Source: Symbiobacterium terraclitae (lineage in GTDB: Bacteria; Bacillota; Sulfobacillia; Symbiobacteriales; Symbiobacteriaceae). From it: a stretch of 50,958 nucleotides of DNA. The stretch is taken from NCBI RefSeq assembly GCF_017874315.1, contig NZ_JAGGLG010000031.1, forward strand, positions 1 to 50,958. The letters run 5' to 3'. Below the pieces are notes generated by a model. That model saw nothing but the letters and a program-made list of their open reading frames with translations, searched no databases and was not told the origin of the DNA. Below, in pieces: positions 31,309 through 39,293 of this stretch; the first letter of the stretch is position 1, and each line of letters begins with the position of its first letter. The translations under genes were made by a program, and so were the position numbers.

Positions 31309-31872
31309 TTAGCTCTCCCTCCTGTACTGCCGGCTGGCCACCGGCGGGGTGAAGCGGATCGAGGGGTTGGTGATGTCGCTGTTGGGGAACCCCGGCACCG
31401 AGCGGACCGCCCGGGGCTCGTCGAAGGTGCTGAGGTCGATCAGCTTCAGCGCCGACATCGGGCAGGCGGCCACGCAGGCGGGCTGCTGCGCCGCATCGAG
31501 CCGGTCCTTGCAGAGCTGGCACTTGGAGGCCTTCCGCTCGGTGGGCGAGTAGCGGGCGGCGCCGTAGGGGCAGGCCATCGTGCAGAGGCGGCAGCCGATG
31601 CACTTGTCGTGGTCCTGGACCACGATGCCGTCCTCCCGCTTGGTGTAGGCGCCCACGGGGCAGACCCGCGCACACTCGGGGTCCTCGCAGTGGTTGCATG
31701 CCACCGAGATGAAGTTGCGCTCGGGCTGGGCGGGGTCCTCACGGAAGGGGTAGACCCGGCGCCAGTTGACCTCCGCCTCCAGGCCGTACTCGTTCTTGCA
31801 CGCCATCTGGCAGGCCTTGCAGCCGATGCAGAGGTCCATGTTGTGGTGGAAACCCAGCTGTCTCTTGGGCAC
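31309..31872 (-). CDS. DmsB-like four-cluster ferredoxin subunit
   Basis: A 187-residue electron-transfer subunit. The cysteine motifs for four [4Fe-4S] clusters are visible in order: CIGCKACQMACK, CNHCEDPECARVCP, CIGCRLCTMACP, then CQLC with CVAACP. It passes electrons from the membrane anchor to the catalytic subunit. The start is GTG31872, with SD AAAGGAGGG upstream. The usual length for DmsB is about 200 residues. Confidence 0.93.
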   Translation of the reverse strand: MPKRQLGFHHNMDLCIGCKACQMACKNEYGLEAEVNWRRVYPFREDPAQPERNFISVACNHCEDPECARVCPVGAYTKREDGIVVQDHDKCIGCRLCTMACPYGAARYSPTERKASKCQLCKDRLDAAQQPACVAACPMSALKLIDLSTFDEPRAVRSVPGFPNSDITNPSIRFTPPVASRQYRRES

Positions 31873-31887
31873 GGGCTGCTCCCTCCT

Positions 31888-34080
31888 TTACACCCGCTCG
31901 ATCTCGACGAAGTTGTCGTGGAAGGCGATGCCGTCGTTGCCCGTCATCACCTTGCCCATGTCGGCCGGGATCGGGTGGACGGTGTTGTTCACGTTGAAGT
32001 CCGAGTCCTTGAACCAGGCCTCGTAGGCCACCACCGTGTCGACCGGTACCGTGCGGGTGAGCCGGGCCTTCAGCCGCACCTCGCCCAGGTCGTTGTAGAC
32101 CCGGACCATGTCGCCGTCCTTGATGCCCCGCTGCTCGGCCAGCCGGGGGTGGATCTCCAGCAGGGGCTCGGGGTTGGTCTGCATCATGTAGTCGAGGTTC
32201 TGGAACTGCGAGTGCAGCGAGTGCTGGGCGTGGGGCGTCAGGAACCGGATCGGGTAGCCTGCCGGCGGCTGCATCTCGGGCACGTAGGTGGGCATGGGGG
32301 GCAGGCCGTTGCCGGCCGCCAGGTCGGACCAGATCTCGAACTTGCCCGAAGGCGTGCTGAACTTCTTCTCCTCCCAGATGGCGGCGGGCATGAGCGCCTT
32401 GGCGGGCCGCTCCTTCAGCTCGCGCCAGTCGCGGATGCCGAAGAGCTGGTAAATCCCGTCGTTGAACTCCTTGCCGACCCACTCCTCCTCGTCGCCCTCG
32501 GTGGGGAAGGTGCAGGAGCCGGGGGAGAGCTCGTTCAGCTTCCTGGAGAGGGCCCAGGCGATCTGCAGGTCGCTCCTGGCCTCGAAGAGCGGCTCGACGG
32601 CCTTCTCGTTGATGGAGACCCAGCGGTGCCAGTACGAGACGTTCACGTCCCAGTTCTCGAAGTGGGTGGTGACCGGCAGCACGATGTCGGCCATCTGCGC
32701 CGAGTGGTTCATGAACTGGTCGGCCACGACGACGAGCTCCATGCCGGCGAACGCCCGGCGGATGTCGCCCGCGTCGGGGTCCTGGGAGCCCGGGTTGCGG
32801 CAGGCGATCCAGAGCATCTTGACCGGCGGGTCCGTGAGGGCCTGGATCTCGGCCGCGAAGTTGTTCATGTTGACCGTGCGGTTGGTGTAGCCGCCCTTGC
32901 CGTCAGGCAGGCCCACCGAGCCCGCGGGCGGCCCGTAGGACTGCACGTGGTAGTTGAAGCCCCAGGTGGCCAGGTGGCCGTAGAGCACGCCGCCGCCCAC
33001 CGTGCCGATCTGGCCGGTGATCGCCCCCAGGGCGTCGATCGCCCGCACGTTCTGGCCGCCGTTGGTGTGCCGCTGCATGCCGTAGCCGATCCAGATCATG
33101 GAGGGGCGGATGGTGGCGTAACCGCTGGCCAGCTCCACGATGGCCTCCACCGGGACGCCGGTCACCTCGGACGCCCACTCGAGGGTGACCTCCTTCTTCA
33201 GGTAGGCCTCGAACTCGGGCCAGCCCTTGACGTAGCTGTTCAGGTACGCCTTGTCGTGCAGGTTGTTGTCGATGATCCACCGGGCCATGCCCAGGGCCAG
33301 GGCGCCGTCGGTGGCAGGCTTGATCTGGATGAAGAGGTCGGCCTGGGAGGCGGTGGCGGTGTTGATCGGGTCGATCACGACGACCTTGGCGCCGCTCTCC
33401 TTGGCCTGCCGGATGAAGTCCATCTGGTGGACGCCGTTCCAGGCCGGGTTGGCGCCCCAGATGATGATGTACCGGGACTGCGCCATGGTCTCGGGGTCGT
33501 CCATCACGAAGGCGCCGAAGTCGTAGTTGGTCGCGTCGATGCCGGCCGGCCAGCAGGGGGTGCCCAGGGCGTAAGTGTGGTAACCGATCGACTGGAACAT
33601 CCCCTCCACGGCGTAGTGGAGGATGCCGAAGTTGCCCGAGTACTTGTTGAGCGCCACCGGCAGCGTGGAGCCGTAACGCTGCTTCAGCTCCAGGATCTTG
33701 CTGGCGATGATGGTCAGCGCCTCGTCCCAGGAAATGCGGCGCCAGTTGCCCGAGCCCCGGGGCTCCTGGATCATCGGGTACTTGATGCGGTCGGGCGAGT
33801 AGTTGCGGTGCACGTAGGTGTAGCCCTTCAGACAGAGCCGCCCCTGGGTGTAGCCGTGCAGCGGGTCGCCATCCACCTTGCGGAGCACGCCGTTCTGCAC
33901 GGTGGCGATCTGGCCGCAGGTGTCGAAGCAGTTGCGGGGGCAGGCGGTGCGGAAGGTCCTGGTGTCCGGCGCCTGGCCGGCGGTGGTGGAGCTCATGGGC
34001 TGCGCCGTGCAGCCGCTCAGGGCGGCGGCGGCTCCGGCCAGGGCCCCCGCCTTGATCAGGGTGCGGCGGGATACCTTCAT
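31888..34080 (-). CDS. DmsA-like molybdopterin oxidoreductase catalytic subunit (Cys Mo ligand predicted)
   Basis: A 730-residue enzyme of the bis-MGD family. It carries a Tat signal (SRRTLIK) joined to a lipobox-like LSGC, so it is probably exported folded. The [4Fe-4S] motif uses Cys47, Cys51, Cys55 and Cys83. The Mo ligand region reads ALGTPCWPAG with Cys176, where DmsA and TorA have Ser (GTYS-like). This points to a reductase closer in chemistry to polysulfide, thiosulfate or nitrate enzymes, despite the DmsABC-like operon. ATG34080 has SD AAAGGAGGAG and overlaps the chaperone stop. The actual electron acceptor is not determinable here. Confidence 0.88.
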   Translation of the reverse strand: MKVSRRTLIKAGALAGAAAALSGCTAQPMSSTTAGQAPDTRTFRTACPRNCFDTCGQIATVQNGVLRKVDGDPLHGYTQGRLCLKGYTYVHRNYSPDRIKYPMIQEPRGSGNWRRISWDEALTIIASKILELKQRYGSTLPVALNKYSGNFGILHYAVEGMFQSIGYHTYALGTPCWPAGIDATNYDFGAFVMDDPETMAQSRYIIIWGANPAWNGVHQMDFIRQAKESGAKVVVIDPINTATASQADLFIQIKPATDGALALGMARWIIDNNLHDKAYLNSYVKGWPEFEAYLKKEVTLEWASEVTGVPVEAIVELASGYATIRPSMIWIGYGMQRHTNGGQNVRAIDALGAITGQIGTVGGGVLYGHLATWGFNYHVQSYGPPAGSVGLPDGKGGYTNRTVNMNNFAAEIQALTDPPVKMLWIACRNPGSQDPDAGDIRRAFAGMELVVVADQFMNHSAQMADIVLPVTTHFENWDVNVSYWHRWVSINEKAVEPLFEARSDLQIAWALSRKLNELSPGSCTFPTEGDEEEWVGKEFNDGIYQLFGIRDWRELKERPAKALMPAAIWEEKKFSTPSGKFEIWSDLAAGNGLPPMPTYVPEMQPPAGYPIRFLTPHAQHSLHSQFQNLDYMMQTNPEPLLEIHPRLAEQRGIKDGDMVRVYNDLGEVRLKARLTRTVPVDTVVAYEAWFKDSDFNVNNTVHPIPADMGKVMTGNDGIAFHDNFVEIERV

Positions 34081-34694
34081 GCGGTGCTCTCCTCCTTTGC
34101 GTGGGCGGCGGGGTTGAGATGCTCGGCATCCAGCTGGATGACGGCTCGGGTGAGGGCAGCCAGCGACCGGTAGAAGGGGGACCGGGAGCCCTCCGCGATG
34201 CGGCCGCAGAACGCGGGAACCCACCGGGCCAGATGCTCCGTCAGGAACCGGCGCTGGGGCTCGATCAGATCCTCGCCGGCGCCCGCAAGCGCTCCGGCCT
34301 GCAGGCGGGCGTAGAACTCCAGCTCGAAGGCGATGTGGTCGTCGGGCTCGTTCCGCTCCGGCCCGAGGGTGAGCCCGTGTCTCCGGTAGAAGGACCGGAC
34401 GGCGAAGGTCGCCTCCTGCATCAGCGCGGGCTCGGGACTCACGTAGACCGACTCGTAAGGCGGGGCGACCAGCCGCTCCGGGCCGACGAAGAGGCGGTGG
34501 AACTCAGCCAGGTCGGGGCCCGGCTCCAGGGGCGCCAGCTGCGGGAGTGCGCAGCCGAGCGCCTCGCCGTAGGCGGCGGCCACCTCGGCCAGCGCCCCGG
34601 CCAGCTCGGGGGTGGCCGGGACCGCATAGGCGGCCTGCAGGAGCTGGAAGAGGGCGAGGCGGACCTCGGCGAGGGTGATGTGCGCCTGGCTCAC
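34077..34694 (-). CDS. TorD/DmsD-family maturation chaperone
   Basis: A 205-residue cytoplasmic chaperone that binds the Tat signal of the molybdoenzyme and holds it for cofactor insertion. The TorD hallmarks are LAEFHRLFVGPERLVAPPYESVY (residues about 75-97) and EPDDHIAFELEFYARL. The GTG34694 start overlaps the upstream polyferredoxin stop (GTGA) and its stop overlaps the catalytic subunit start (ATGA), so the three are translationally coupled. Confidence 0.92.
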   Translation of the reverse strand: MSQAHITLAEVRLALFQLLQAAYAVPATPELAGALAEVAAAYGEALGCALPQLAPLEPGPDLAEFHRLFVGPERLVAPPYESVYVSPEPALMQEATFAVRSFYRRHGLTLGPERNEPDDHIAFELEFYARLQAGALAGAGEDLIEPQRRFLTEHLARWVPAFCGRIAEGSRSPFYRSLAALTRAVIQLDAEHLNPAAHAKEESTA

Positions 34695-35902
34695 GGTCCG
34701 GTCACCTCCGGGTTCGCAGGTTGGGGGCGGCGCAGGGTGCAGGCGAGGCAGCGGCGGCCGGCGGCCTTGGCGGTGGCTGAGGCGACCACCACCTGCTCCT
34801 CCCGGCCGCAGGCGGTGCAGCGGAGCACCTGTGGCGCGCCCAGCGGGTCGGGGGCGGCGCTGCGCAGGAAGGAGAGGGGCCTGGGCGCGCCCAGCGAGAG
34901 CGCCCCGGTGGGGCAGACCTGGGTGCAGAGGCCGCAGGCGTGGCAGCGCCGGTGGAAGAGCGCCAGGCCGCCCTCGTCCAGCCGCATGGCGCCGTTCGGG
35001 CAGAGCCGGACGCAGACGTCGCAGCGGTGGCACGTGCCCGTCAGGTAGACGGCGGCCGGGCCCCAGGCGAGGCCGTCCGGCGGCGCACCCGCCTCGCCTT
35101 CAAGGCGCTCCAGGGCCCAGAGGAGGAGTTCCCGCCGGCGGGAGGCGCTGGGCGTGAAGGGTTCGGGCGCCTGGGCAGCCGCGGGTGCAGGCAGCGCCTG
35201 CCGCAGAAGCCCCAGGGCGGAGCGGAGGAAGGCGCGGCGCTCGCTGTTCGGGGGCAGGTCCACCCGCGGCCGTTCCGGGCGCTGGTCCGGGCCAGAATTT
35301 GGATGCCGGTGCAGGCCGAAGTTTGGGCCGGATACCGTGTGTTCGGCGACTGCGGAAGCGTCAGCCACCTCGATTTCGCAGGGGTGGAGCAGGCCGGCGA
35401 GCACCCGCCGGGCCTCGGCCGCAGCGGACTGCAGCATGGCGGCGCCCGCCTTGCTGGGGCACGGGCCGCAGCCCCCGTCCGGAACCCACAGCCGGATCCG
35501 CCCGGCGCCGCATGCGGCAGCCGCCAGCAGCAGCTCGGGGCCCAGCCGGCCGAGGCAGCGCACGGTCACGGGGTCGGACCCGGCCGGCGGCGTCGCTCGG
35601 GCGCACGCGACGGTGAGCGTCTGCCTCCCGCGGGCGGCCCGGGCGAAGCGGCGCAGCAGCTCCTGGTCCGACGGGTTGTCCAGCACGATGGCGTCGGCCG
35701 GGCATGCAGCGGCGCAGAGGCCGCAGCCGGAGCACTCGGCCGCCTCCGGCAGCCGCTCCGGGGAGATGGCGCCCTCGGGGCAGACCACTGCGCAGGCGGA
35801 GCAGATGGAACGGGGCGAGCGGCATCGCAGGCAGCGCTGACGGTCGATCTGCACCGTCCGGATCTCCGCCAGGGCATCGGCCAGCCGGTCGAGTTCGACC
35901 AT
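34691..35902 (-). CDS. Polyferredoxin with MvhD-like middle region
   Basis: A 403-residue cytoplasmic iron-sulfur protein that opens the operon. The N-terminal pair of clusters is CLRCRSPRSICSACAVVCP and CSGCGLCAAACP. The middle part (about 95-165: TVRCLGRLGPELLLAAAACG and GGCGPCPSKAG) recalls the MvhD/HdrD-linked fold that carries a [2Fe-2S] centre. The C-terminal pair is CHRCDVCVRLCP and CHACGLCTQVCP, followed by a zinc-ribbon-like CTACG...CLAC. Such proteins are found beside TorD-type chaperones in some Firmicutes; an electron route or a maturation role are both possible. Confidence 0.8.
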   Translation of the reverse strand: MVELDRLADALAEIRTVQIDRQRCLRCRSPRSICSACAVVCPEGAISPERLPEAAECSGCGLCAAACPADAIVLDNPSDQELLRRFARAARGRQTLTVACARATPPAGSDPVTVRCLGRLGPELLLAAAACGAGRIRLWVPDGGCGPCPSKAGAAMLQSAAAEARRVLAGLLHPCEIEVADASAVAEHTVSGPNFGLHRHPNSGPDQRPERPRVDLPPNSERRAFLRSALGLLRQALPAPAAAQAPEPFTPSASRRRELLLWALERLEGEAGAPPDGLAWGPAAVYLTGTCHRCDVCVRLCPNGAMRLDEGGLALFHRRCHACGLCTQVCPTGALSLGAPRPLSFLRSAAPDPLGAPQVLRCTACGREEQVVVASATAKAAGRRCLACTLRRPQPANPEVTGP

Positions 35903-35951
35903 CCGTGATCTCCCCCCTTGCGGCTAGTTTCACAATAACGGAGGGAGCGCA

Positions 35952-35966
35952 GGTGACGGTATCACC
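35952..35966. promoter_or_regulatory. Inverted repeat GGTGA-N5-TCACC between divergent operons
   Basis: A perfect 5-bp dyad spaced by five bases lies 50 bp upstream of the polyferredoxin start. It is also 118 bp before the divergent SIMPL gene. The half-sites look like Crp/Fnr boxes but the spacing is one short, so the regulator is not identified. Confidence 0.35.
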
Positions 35967-36083
35967 CTATCGGGCGGATTTTGCGGCCGGCGAAACAAGG
36001 CGCCGACCTACCCGAGCGGGTGAGTCGATAGACTATTGAAGATGATCTGCCCGATCTCCGCACAACGAAAGGAGGAACGCGCA

Positions 36084-36761
36084 TTGAGCACGCTGGCGGG
36101 TTATGCGGCGGGCTTCGCGCCGCCGGCGGCCGCGGAGCCCCCGTCGCTTCAGGTGACCGGGACGGGGGAGGTGCCGGTGGCCCCCGACACGGCCCGGATC
36201 TCGCTGGGCTTCTCCGCGCGGGCGCCGCAGGCGGCGGCAGCCTACGAGCAGGCGGCCGCGGCGCTGAACCAGGTGGTGCGGGCCCTGGTCCAGGCCGGCG
36301 TCCCCACGGAGATGATGCAGACGCAGGAGGTCGCCCTGAACCCGGTCTACCGCCCGCCCGAGGACGGGGGCGCAGGCGAGCTGTCGGGATACGAGGCCTC
36401 TGCCACCCTGGCCGTCACCCTGCGCGACCTGGCCCGGGTGGGGGCCATGATCGACCTGGCCGTATCGGCCGGGGCCAACCGGGTACTGGGCGTGCAGTTC
36501 ACGCTCCGCAACCGGCAGCCGGCCGAGGGCGCGGCCCTGGCGCAGGCGGTGCAGGACGCGCAGCGGCAGGCCGTGGTGCTGGCGCAGTCCCTGGGGGTGG
36601 TCCTGGGGCCGGTCCTGCAGGTGGAAAGCCTCCCCGGCGCGGTGCCGGAGCCCTTCCTCGCACGCACGTTCGCGGAGGCGGTGCCGGTGCTTCCGGGGCA
36701 GGTGACGGTCTCCCGCAGCGTGCGGGTGGTCTACGGAATCCAGCTTGCTGGGGGTCCGTGA
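36084..36761 (+). CDS. SIMPL-domain (DUF541) protein
   Basis: A 225-residue protein of the SIMPL/DUF541 family (BP26/YggE-like): LQVTGTGEVPVAPDTARISLGF at the N-terminus of the domain, GYEASATLAVTLRDL in the middle and VTVSRSVRVVYGI at the end (residues about 20-225). In known members it forms oligomeric rings in the cell envelope and is linked to oxidative stress. TTG36084 has SD AAAGGAGG 8 nt upstream; no classic signal peptide is seen from that start, which is unusual. A strong terminator follows. Confidence 0.87.
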   Translation: MSTLAGYAAGFAPPAAAEPPSLQVTGTGEVPVAPDTARISLGFSARAPQAAAAYEQAAAALNQVVRALVQAGVPTEMMQTQEVALNPVYRPPEDGGAGELSGYEASATLAVTLRDLARVGAMIDLAVSAGANRVLGVQFTLRNRQPAEGAALAQAVQDAQRQAVVLAQSLGVVLGPVLQVESLPGAVPEPFLARTFAEAVPVLPGQVTVSRSVRVVYGIQLAGGP

Positions 36762-36811
36762 GCGGGTCTGGTCGGTCGCATCAAGCCAGCGGGGCCCCGC
36801 GGACAGGCAGC

Positions 36812-36851
36812 GGGCTGTCCCAGCGGTGTGAAACGCGCGTTGGGACAGCCC
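36812..36851 (+). terminator. Terminator of the SIMPL gene
   Basis: GGGCTGTCCCA (36812-36822) pairs perfectly with TGGGACAGCCC (36841-36851), followed by TTCATC. The following 36852-36974 contains an SD-like AAAGGAGG (about 36897) with no usable start and the dyad GGAAT-N6-ATTCC near 36870, a candidate operator for the amino-sugar cluster. Confidence 0.75.
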
Positions 36852-36974
36852 TTCATCTGGCCGGGTATGGAGGGAATCTCCGCATTCCGTTAACAGAAAG
36901 GAGGAGAATTCCACATCGAACGAGAATGTTGGAGGCACGAACCTACGAACCTTGATACGGGTGGAGGGGTTCCC

Positions 36975-37892
36975 GTGACCGATCGTCTGGCGCTCGGCAT
37001 CGACATCGGCGGCACGTCGTGCAGCCTTGCGCTCATGGACGAAGCCGGACGGCTTCGAAAAACGTTTGACATTCCGACCCGCGCGCACGAGGGCGGCGAG
37101 GCGCTCATCGCCCGACTGATCGAGGCCGCCGGGCGGGTCCTGGCGGAAGGCGCCGGCATGCTGGGCATCGGCATCGGCTCGGCGGGGCAAATCGACTTCG
37201 CCACGGGCACCTGCCGGTACGCCACCGAGGCCCTGCCGGGCTGGACGGGCATGCCGATTGCCGACCGCTTCCGGGCGGCCTTCGGCCTGCCGGTCTGGGT
37301 GGAGAACGATGCCAACGCCGCCGCCCTGGCCGAGCACCGGTACGGCGCGGGCCGGGGGCTCAGCGACCTCATCTGCCTCACCCTGGGCACCGGCATCGGC
37401 GGCGGCGCCATCGCCGGCGGCAGGCTGGTCCGGGGGGCGCACGGCGCCGGCGGCGAGCTTGGCCATATCCCCGTCGAGCCCGGCGGGGCCCCCTGCGCCT
37501 GTGGCTCCAGCGGCTGCCTGGAGGCCTACGCCTCCGCCACCGGCATCCTGCGCATGGCCAGGGAGTCCGGCGTCGAGGCCGGATCTGCCCGGGAGGTCTA
37601 CGCCCTGGCGGCCGGGGGCGACGCGGCCGCGCTGGCCGTCACCGAGCGGGCGGCCCGGTACCTTGCGCAGGGCATCGTGGCCATGGTGGCGGCCTTCGAC
37701 CCCCAGGCGGTGCTGATCGGCGGCGGGGTCTCCCAGGCCGGGGACCTGCTCTTCGCCCCGCTGCGGCGCCACCTGGAGGCCAACCCCTTCGTGCGGGGCC
37801 GCTGCGCGGTGCGCCCCGCCGCCCTGGGTCCCGCCGCCGGCGTGATCGGCGCCGCGGCTCAGGTGTTTCTCTACCACAATCGGGAGGACTGA
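36975..37892 (+). CDS. ROK-family sugar kinase (possible ManNAc kinase)
   Basis: A 305-residue ROK kinase phosphorylating a hexose or hexosamine with ATP. The phosphate loop is GIDIGGTSCSLAL, the catalytic Asp lies in VENDANAAALAE, and the LGTGIGGG loop follows. The zinc site is HIPVEPGGAPCACGSSGCLEAY (given by parts: His of ELGHI plus CACGSSGC). With NanE encoded in the same cluster, N-acetylmannosamine is the likeliest substrate; glucose or GlcNAc remain possible. GTG36975 stands behind GTGGAGGGG. It is the first gene of a run that continues in one direction to 50827. Confidence 0.88.
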   Translation: MTDRLALGIDIGGTSCSLALMDEAGRLRKTFDIPTRAHEGGEALIARLIEAAGRVLAEGAGMLGIGIGSAGQIDFATGTCRYATEALPGWTGMPIADRFRAAFGLPVWVENDANAAALAEHRYGAGRGLSDLICLTLGTGIGGGAIAGGRLVRGAHGAGGELGHIPVEPGGAPCACGSSGCLEAYASATGILRMARESGVEAGSAREVYALAAGGDAAALAVTERAARYLAQGIVAMVAAFDPQAVLIGGGVSQAGDLLFAPLRRHLEANPFVRGRCAVRPAALGPAAGVIGAAAQVFLYHNRED

Positions 37893-37894
37893 TC

Positions 37895-39277
37895 ATGCCA
37901 AGGACTTATCGCGAGCCCGCCCGTGACCTTCCCGTCGCCCGGGATGTCGACGTGCTGGTCGTGGGCGGCGGCACCGCCGGCGTCTGCGCCGCCATCGCCG
38001 CGGCCCGGCAGGGGGCGAGGACGCTGCTGGTGGAGGCGGCCGGCTTCCTCGGGGGGAGCCAGACCGGCGCTCAGGTCTGCCCCACGATGCCCAACCACGT
38101 GGACGGGGAGCCGCTCAACGGCGGCATCGGCCTGGAGATCATGCGCCGGGCCGAGGCGGAGGGCTGCGGCTGGACCCACACCGGCCAGCCGTGGTTCGAC
38201 CCGGAAATGCTCAAGGCCGTGCTGGACGAGATGGTGCTGGAGGCGGGGGCGGAGGTGCTCCTGCAGACGCTGACGGTGGGCGCCATCGTGGAGGACGGGG
38301 CGATCCGGGGCGTGATCGTCGAGAACAAGTCAGGCCGCCAGGCCATCCTCGCCCGGCGGGTGATCGACTGCACCGGCGACGCGGACGTGGCGGCGCTCGC
38401 CGGCGTGCCGATGATGGAGGGGCAGGAGTCGGACGGGGCGCACCAGGCCATGTCGCTCCGCTTCACCGCCGACGGCATCGATCTGGAGCGCTTCTATCAG
38501 TTCCACCTGACCCTCGGCGGGCGGGAGGACCAGCAGCCCCGGCCGCCGATGGTCCACACCGCGATGGTCTGGGGCAAGGGCTGGCCCCTGGAGCCCGTCT
38601 TCCGCAGGGCGGTGGAGGAGGGCGTGCTGGACGAGACCGACGGAAACTACTTTCAGTGCTTCGCCATCCCGGGCCGCCCCCGCGCCCTGGCCTTCAACTG
38701 CCCGGAGATCCCCCTGCGGGCGAACGGCACCGACGCCGACGACCTGACCTGGGCCTTCACCGAGGGGCGGCGGCGCATCCGGCGGCTCATGCGCTTCTTC
38801 CACCGGTACCTGCCCGGCTTCGAGGAGGCGTACGTGGCCTCGGTCGCCTCGCAGGTGGGGGTGCGGGAGAGCCGGCGGATCACCGGGGAGTACGTGCTGG
38901 ACTTGGATGACATCCTCGAGTGCCGCAAGTTCCCCGACGGGATCGCCCGGAACCGGTACCCCGTTGACGTGCACGGCGCCCGGAAGTCGATCAACGAGGA
39001 GAAGCGGAACCTCGTCTACCTGCCGCCGGGCGAGTACCACGAGATCCCCTACCGCTGCCTGGTCCCGCTGAAGGTGGACAACCTCCTGGCTGCCGGGCGC
39101 TGCCTCTCGGCCACGTTCGTGGCCCAGTCCTCGGTGCGGATCCAGCCCAACTGCCAGGCGATGGGCGAGGCCGCCGGCGTGGCGGCGGCGCTGTCGCTCG
39201 CCCGGGGCATCACCCCGCGGCAGCTGGACGGCGCCGAGCTGCGCCGGGTGCTGCGGGCGCACGGGGCGAGCCTGTAG
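37895..39277 (+). CDS. FAD-dependent oxidoreductase (FAD_oxidored family)
   Basis: A 460-residue flavoprotein. The FAD-binding Rossmann motif is DVLVVGGGTAGVCAAIAAARQG (residues about 20-40), followed by LLVEAAGFLGGSQTG. RRVIDCTGDADVAALAGV and the C-terminal VQSSVRIQPNCQAMGEAAGVAA-type segment (AQSSVRIQPNCQAMG) are typical of PF12831-like enzymes found in sugar clusters. It starts 2 bp after the kinase stop, with SD GGGAGGA. It may oxidise a sugar or sugar acid hydroxyl; the substrate is not visible. Confidence 0.85.
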   Translation: MPRTYREPARDLPVARDVDVLVVGGGTAGVCAAIAAARQGARTLLVEAAGFLGGSQTGAQVCPTMPNHVDGEPLNGGIGLEIMRRAEAEGCGWTHTGQPWFDPEMLKAVLDEMVLEAGAEVLLQTLTVGAIVEDGAIRGVIVENKSGRQAILARRVIDCTGDADVAALAGVPMMEGQESDGAHQAMSLRFTADGIDLERFYQFHLTLGGREDQQPRPPMVHTAMVWGKGWPLEPVFRRAVEEGVLDETDGNYFQCFAIPGRPRALAFNCPEIPLRANGTDADDLTWAFTEGRRRIRRLMRFFHRYLPGFEEAYVASVASQVGVRESRRITGEYVLDLDDILECRKFPDGIARNRYPVDVHGARKSINEEKRNLVYLPPGEYHEIPYRCLVPLKVDNLLAAGRCLSATFVAQSSVRIQPNCQAMGEAAGVAAALSLARGITPRQLDGAELRRVLRAHGASL

Positions 39278-39293
39278 GAAGGAGCAGAGACAG

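Noticed and set aside
36927-36956. A nine-codon leader peptide (ATG TTG GAG ...) before the ROK kinase
   Set aside because: The SD-like AAAGGAGG is about 21 nt away, too far for efficient initiation, and nothing else supports translation.
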